The position numbers were made by a program, and so were the translations under genes. Source: Natronosporangium hydrolyticum (GTDB lineage: Bacteria; Actinomycetota; Actinomycetes; Mycobacteriales; Micromonosporaceae). Taken from it: DNA of 64,000 bases. Of this stretch, positions 60,403 through 64,000 are shown piece by piece. The DNA lies in the NCBI RefSeq assembly GCF_016925615.1, contig NZ_CP070499.1, positions 4,774,001 through 4,838,000 of the forward strand, read 5' to 3'. How positions within the stretch are numbered: the stretch's first letter is position 1; every line of letters begins with the position of its first letter. A model generated the notes under the pieces. It was not told where the DNA came from and ran no database searches. It saw nothing but the letters and a program-made list of their open reading frames with translations.

Positions 60403-62288
60403 GATCTCCGGTGTGGTTGGTTGTCAGCCGGCTGATCCGGGTCAGCCCGGGCCGCTACTACGGCGGAGGCTTGCTGTGGGTCGCGCTATGGGTGACGCCG
60501 CTGCTTAGTGGCCTGGTCCTAAAGGGTCTGTTCGACCTACTCAGCGGCGAACGCGCCGCCGGCTTGGACGCCGCGCTGTGGCTGTGCGCCGCCTTCGTGG
60601 CGGTGGAGGCGCTGCGCGGGTTCTTCTTCTGGACCGGAGTCATCGTCTGGCCGTACTGGTGGATCGGCTCGGAGACCACGCTGCGCGCCAACGTGCTGCG
60701 CTCGGTGCTGAGCGCCCGCGGGCCGGCGGCGAGCCGGCTGCCACACTCCTCTGGGGAGGCCGTGTCCCGGTTCCGCGACGACGTAACCGATCTGGTCTCG
60801 CTCACCGACCGGCTGGTGGACGTGGTCGGCGCGCTGCTCTTCACGATCGGCGCCTTCATCATCATGTTGCGCATCGACCCGGTGATCACCCTGGTGCTGG
60901 TGCTCCCGATGGTGGTGGTGCTGATCCTCAACCGGGTGCTCTCGGCGATGATCCGCCGGGTGCACGCCCGCGCCAAGCACCTCGGCGCGGTGGTCACCTC
61001 CTTCGTCGGCGAAATGTTCGCCGGCGTGCTGGCGATCAAGACCGCCGGCGCCGAGCCGGCCGTTCTGGAGCGGTTGCGCGAGCACAACCGCCGACGCCGC
61101 ACCGCCGCGGTCAAAGACCGGCTGCTGATCGACCTGGCGGACACCTCCACCAGCGCCGGGGTCGAGGTGAGCATCGGGCTGGTGTTGCTGCTGGCGGCAC
61201 CGGCGATGCGGACCGGCGAGTTCACCGTCGGCGACTTCGCGCTCTTCGTCAGCTACGTCGGCTGGCTGACCATGCTGCCGCGCTTCCTCGGCCGGCTGCT
61301 GTACCGGATCCCGCAGGGTGCGGTCGCCACTGAACGACTGACTCGGCTGATGGCACCGCACGAAAGCTCGGACGACCTGTCGCGCCGCAGCGGGGTGTGG
61401 TTCCACCAGGACGCCCCAGCGGGTTCGGCACCGGCCCGGCCGGCGGACAAGCTCGTCCTGCTGGAGTCGCGAGGGCTGACCATCCAGCACGGCGACGGTG
61501 GCCGCGGCGTCCAGGACGTGGACCTACGGGTGCCGCACGGCTCGTTCACAGTGGTCACCGGCGCCGTCGGAGCGGGCAAGACCACCCTGGTACGCGGGCT
61601 GCTGGGGCTGTTGCCGGCCGAGGATGGCGCGATCTACTGGAACGGGCAGCCGGTCGACGACCCGGGTACCTTCCTGGTCCCGGACCGGGCAGCCTATGCG
61701 GGGCAGGTGCCACGTCTCTTCTCCGACACGTTGCGGGAGAACCTCCTGCTGGGGTGGGAGGCCGACGACCAGCAGCTCGCGGCGGCGATCCACCAGGCGG
61801 CGCTGGAACAGGACCTGGCGGCGATGCCGGACGGGTTGGCGACGATGATGGGGCCGCGCGGCGTCCGGCTCTCCGGCGGCCAGGTGCAGCGGGCCACCGC
61901 CGCCCGGGCACTGGTCCGAACTCCGGAGCTGCTGGTGGTGGATGACCTGTCATCGGCGCTGGATGTGGAGACCGAACAGCTGCTGTGGCAGCGAATCGAC
62001 CAGGCGGCGAAGGCCGGCCGGGGCCCGGCCACGCTGCTGGTGGTCTCCCACCGACGGGCAGCGTTGACCCGCGCCGACCAGGTGGTGGTGCTCGACCGGG
62101 GCAGGGTGGTGGGCACCGGCCCGCTTCCGGAGTTGCTGCGCACCTGCCCTGAGATGCGCCGGCTGTGGCGCGAGGAGGGGGTAGCCGAGGCGGAGCAGGG
62201 CGACGGCGGCGCCGGGGCGGGGGAAGGCGTGGCCGGGGCGGCGGATCCGGCACCGGAGCGAGTGTCGCGACCAGCGCCCACATCCTGA
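60399..62288 (+). CDS. ABC exporter half-transporter B
   Basis: A 629-residue half-transporter with six transmembrane helices and an ATPase: Walker A GAVGAGKTTLVRG, canonical signature LSGGQVQRA, but Walker B LLVVDDLSSALD with Asp in place of the catalytic Glu. Its Walker site faces the partner's degenerate signature, giving one consensus and one degenerate ATP site as in BmrCD- or TM287/288-like exporters. A Gly/Ala-rich tail ends it. Substrate unknown; a drug or peptide is likely. Confidence 0.92.
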   Translation: MRSPVWLVVSRLIRVSPGRYYGGGLLWVALWVTPLLSGLVLKGLFDLLSGERAAGLDAALWLCAAFVAVEALRGFFFWTGVIVWPYWWIGSETTLRANVLRSVLSARGPAASRLPHSSGEAVSRFRDDVTDLVSLTDRLVDVVGALLFTIGAFIIMLRIDPVITLVLVLPMVVVLILNRVLSAMIRRVHARAKHLGAVVTSFVGEMFAGVLAIKTAGAEPAVLERLREHNRRRRTAAVKDRLLIDLADTSTSAGVEVSIGLVLLLAAPAMRTGEFTVGDFALFVSYVGWLTMLPRFLGRLLYRIPQGAVATERLTRLMAPHESSDDLSRRSGVWFHQDAPAGSAPARPADKLVLLESRGLTIQHGDGGRGVQDVDLRVPHGSFTVVTGAVGAGKTTLVRGLLGLLPAEDGAIYWNGQPVDDPGTFLVPDRAAYAGQVPRLFSDTLRENLLLGWEADDQQLAAAIHQAALEQDLAAMPDGLATMMGPRGVRLSGGQVQRATAARALVRTPELLVVDDLSSALDVETEQLLWQRIDQAAKAGRGPATLLVVSHRRAALTRADQVVVLDRGRVVGTGPLPELLRTCPEMRRLWREEGVAEAEQGDGGAGAGEGVAGAADPAPERVSRPAPTS

Positions 62289-62400
62289 GCGTTGTGGCCT
62301 ACCAGGCGGTAGGGTGTGCCGCTCGGATGTGACCGCTGGGGTGATACCCAGCGTCCGCCCGGTCCGGCCCGGCGATCCCGGTCCGATCCTCGGAATCCGG

Positions 62401-62429
62401 TTGCCGCGTCGCCGCCAGGCGGCTAGCGT
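62401..62429 (+). promoter_or_regulatory. Possible promoter of the mini-ORF
   Basis: TTGCCG (62401-62406), 17 bases, then TAGCGT (62424-62429), about 30 bp before the mini-ORF. The spacing fits a vegetative promoter; the hexamers are moderate matches. Confidence 0.4.
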
Positions 62430-62441
62430 GCTAGGTACACG

Positions 62442-62457
62442 AGAGAGGAGGTGGTCC
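62442..62457 (+). promoter_or_regulatory. Extended Shine-Dalgarno sequence
   Basis: AGAGAGGAGGTGGTCC matches the full complement of the 16S rRNA 3' end (AGAAAGGAGGTGATCC) at 14 of 16 positions, and both differences are G-U compatible. Such a long match is far beyond a normal ribosome binding site. It precedes a 12-codon ORF by five bases. Confidence 0.6.
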
Positions 62458-62461
62458 TAAG

Positions 62462-62500
62462 TTGTATAGCTATCGGACTCGTGAGGTGACTGTCCGCTAG
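62462..62500 (+). CDS. Twelve-codon ORF, possible leader peptide
   Basis: TTG start, then YSYRTREVTVR and a TAG stop. It is too short for usual gene calling. The exceptional Shine-Dalgarno sequence upstream suggests it is really translated, as a leader peptide or a ribosome-trapping element. No gene follows on the plus strand within the window, so the purpose is unclear. Confidence 0.4.
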   Translation: MYSYRTREVTVR

Positions 62501-62885
62501 TCGCCGTTCTCTCGGACTTCGTATGCCGAGGCCGCGTGACACTCACGTGTGACGGTGACGCGGCGAAACCCAGGCAGTTACCCGACCCCCGGGGCGCCGG
62601 CCTAGTCCAGCCGGTGCTGCGCTCCACAGTGTGCGCAGAACCCCGGGGGTCGAACCATGTCTAGAGGGTGCCGGAGTGCGCGACCGCTGCACAGGGCGGG
62701 GAGCATCACGGCCCCGCACTCCGGCCACCCCCGTACCCACCCACCCCAATCTCGCGCCGGCACTGGCGCGCAGCCGACCGGTGGAGGTCAACCGGCCGAA
62801 GGGGGCTGACGGGTGGGCGGTGCGGCGGGCCCGAGGCTGGCGAAACGTCGGGCCGCCGCGAGTGGAGAGCTTCCCGGCGGCCCGG

Positions 62886-63437
62886 TCAGTCGAACAGGCC
62901 GCCGTTGGTGCTACGCCCACCCTCCCCGGTTCGCCGGGCGGGCCGCTGCCGCGGCTGTGCGCCGGTTCGACGGCTCGGCTGCGCTCGCCAACCAGACTGC
63001 GACCGCGCTGGCTTGTTGCCGTTGCCGCCCTCGGCCGCCGGAGCCGCCACCGGTTTCGGCGTGGGTCTCGGCGTCGGCTTCGACGCGGGCTTCGGCACCG
63101 GCCCGGGCTTCGCTCCGGCGCCCGCCGGCCCGGCACCGGCCGGCGCACCCGCCGACCCGACGCCGTCCGGCGCCCCCGTTACCCCAGCTCCAGCCGGAGC
63201 TGACACCAGCACCGGCGCTGGCGCCAGCGGTGGCGAACTCATAGCTGGCGGTGGCCGGCGTGACGCCTGGTCCGCCCGCTGGGCGAGCTGGCGTGGTGGG
63301 CACGGCCAGTCGCCGCCGCACCACCGGCACTGTTCGTTCTCGTCCGGCTCGTCGTGTCTACCCAACATCTGCTGTGCGTCCCGCCACAGCAACCGGTCGA
63401 CCACGTCGGCCGGCTCAGAAGCCTCGTCCCGGCTCAT
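62886..63437 (-). CDS. Hypothetical protein with CxxC motif and low-complexity tail
   Basis: A 183-residue protein. The N-terminal 65 residues contain DVVDRLLWRDAQQMLGRHDE and QCRWCGGDWPCPP, a Cys-rich motif that could bind zinc. The remaining part is Pro/Ala/Gly and Lys repeats, disordered. The ATG at 63437 is chosen since the folded part starts there. Function unknown. Confidence 0.6.
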   Translation of the reverse strand: MSRDEASEPADVVDRLLWRDAQQMLGRHDEPDENEQCRWCGGDWPCPPRQLAQRADQASRRPPPAMSSPPLAPAPVLVSAPAGAGVTGAPDGVGSAGAPAGAGPAGAGAKPGPVPKPASKPTPRPTPKPVAAPAAEGGNGNKPARSQSGWRAQPSRRTGAQPRQRPARRTGEGGRSTNGGLFD

Positions 63438-63589
63438 ATGCACCCCCTCAACAGCGGATCGCGATAACTCGCCGCTGCCATCTCTGCACTCAGTGGAACC
63501 CGCCGAGGCCACCCCCGCGCCGGACAGGGTGTCCGATTCACCCGTTCGCGCGGGCCCGGGTGGCCCCGGCGAGCTCCCCTGTGCCGGCG

Positions 63590-64000
63590 CTACCGGGGGT
63601 AGTTGAGCAGATCCTGCCGGGTCAGCACCCCGGCCGGTTTCCCGTCCACCAGCACCATCGCCGCGTCGGCCTTCGCCAACAGCGCCACCGCCTCGGAGAC
63701 CGGCTGGCCGCCGCCGATCAACGGCAACGGCGGCCCCATGTGCCCCTCGATCATGTCGTAGAGCTGCGCCTGCCCGGAGAAGAGCGCGTCCAGCAGGTCC
63801 CGCTCGGCGATCGAACCGGCAACCTCACCGGTGACCACCGGCGGCTCGGCCTTCAACACCGGCAGCTGCGAAACGCCGTACTCGCGCATCACGTCGATCG
63901 CTTCCCGGATGGTTTCGGTGGGGTGGGTGTGCACCAGCGGCGGGATCACCTCACCCTTACCGGCGAGCACACCCGCGACGGTCTCCCCGATGCTGTCCAG
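63590..64000 (-). CDS. Cystathionine beta-synthase, C-terminal part (5' end beyond window)
   Basis: The frame is open to the window edge, so this is the 3' part of a longer gene. The 137 visible residues are the paired CBS domains: PPLVHTHPTETIREAIDVMREYGVSQLPVLKAEPPVVTGEVAGSIAERDLL, then GGGQPVSEAVALLAKADAAMVLVDGKPAGVLTRQDLL. This wording matches the regulatory tail of actinobacterial cystathionine beta-synthase (Rv1077-like). The PLP-dependent domain, outside the window, joins serine and homocysteine. Confidence 0.85.
   Translation of the reverse strand: MDSIGETVAGVLAGKGEVIPPLVHTHPTETIREAIDVMREYGVSQLPVLKAEPPVVTGEVAGSIAERDLLDALFSGQAQLYDMIEGHMGPPLPLIGGGQPVSEAVALLAKADAAMVLVDGKPAGVLTRQDLLNYPR

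Larger units (their letters stand above)
62289..62885. other. Long intergenic region with a mini-ORF
   Basis: About 600 bp between the exporter and the convergent low-complexity gene. It contains a possible promoter, an extended Shine-Dalgarno match and a 12-codon ORF (62401-62500). A GC-rich hairpin, GCCGCGT paired with ACGCGGC, lies at about 62533-62566. The rest holds nothing I can support. Confidence 0.5.

Overview
The window is about 70% G+C, uses many GTG starts, chains genes by 4-nt overlaps, and carries actinobacteria-specific families: SepX/GlpR, DUF3117, DUF6758, DUF4190, SigE-type sigma factors, a radical SAM protein of the Rv2578c type, and Glp. It is chromosomal DNA of a high-GC actinomycete. 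A Micromonosporaceae-like host is my best guess from overall character, but it is an inference and not proven.

Layout. 1-1592: the right end of an integrative element (excisionase and tyrosine integrase facing a tRNA-Ala(CGC) gene that is the likely attachment site). 1.8-14 kb: core genes, including the conserved galU-glp(moeA)-rimJ-glpR/sepX block, a GGDEF protein, 5-formyl-THF cyclo-ligase, an fmdB-like gene behind a CIRCE heat-shock operator, a Fur-family regulator and a glutaminyl cyclase. 14.1-14.8 kb: a vapBC toxin-antitoxin pair with a palindromic operator. 15-24 kb: small enzymes, a bacterial voltage-gated channel, a RecB-like nuclease, a SigE sigma factor with a membrane partner, and a TrmH-type methyltransferase. 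24.5-31 kb: an HTTM/DCC/thioredoxin group and a cluster of four DUF4190 membrane proteins. 32.5-34.4 kb: a two-gene MEDS partner-switching module. 34.5-43.5 kb: Mrp, TatB, HtrA, PepA, PaaX, enoyl-CoA hydratase, Tag and a lone NuoA. 43.5-49.7 kb: GNAT, an ECF42-type sigma factor, a frameshifted histidine kinase with its response regulator, and an AraC regulator divergent from an NmrA-like gene.

49.8-58.6 kb is the most unusual part. It is an accessory island whose genes act on the translation apparatus: queF-queC-queE-queD (7-deazaguanine synthesis to preQ1), a divergent tRNA-guanine transglycosylase translationally coupled to a divergent FmrO/Sgm-like 16S rRNA methyltransferase, a second methyltransferase that closely resembles aminoglycoside-resistance m7G1405 enzymes, and an RsmI-type C1402 methyltransferase. 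An IS3-family element, a piece of a DegT/StrS-like aminotransferase and an IS5-like transposase fragment lie among them, which indicates assembly by transfer.

58.6-64 kb: a heterodimeric ABC exporter with one consensus and one degenerate ATP site, a very short ORF behind an exceptionally long Shine-Dalgarno match, a low-complexity hypothetical, and the 3' part of a cystathionine beta-synthase gene that runs off the window.
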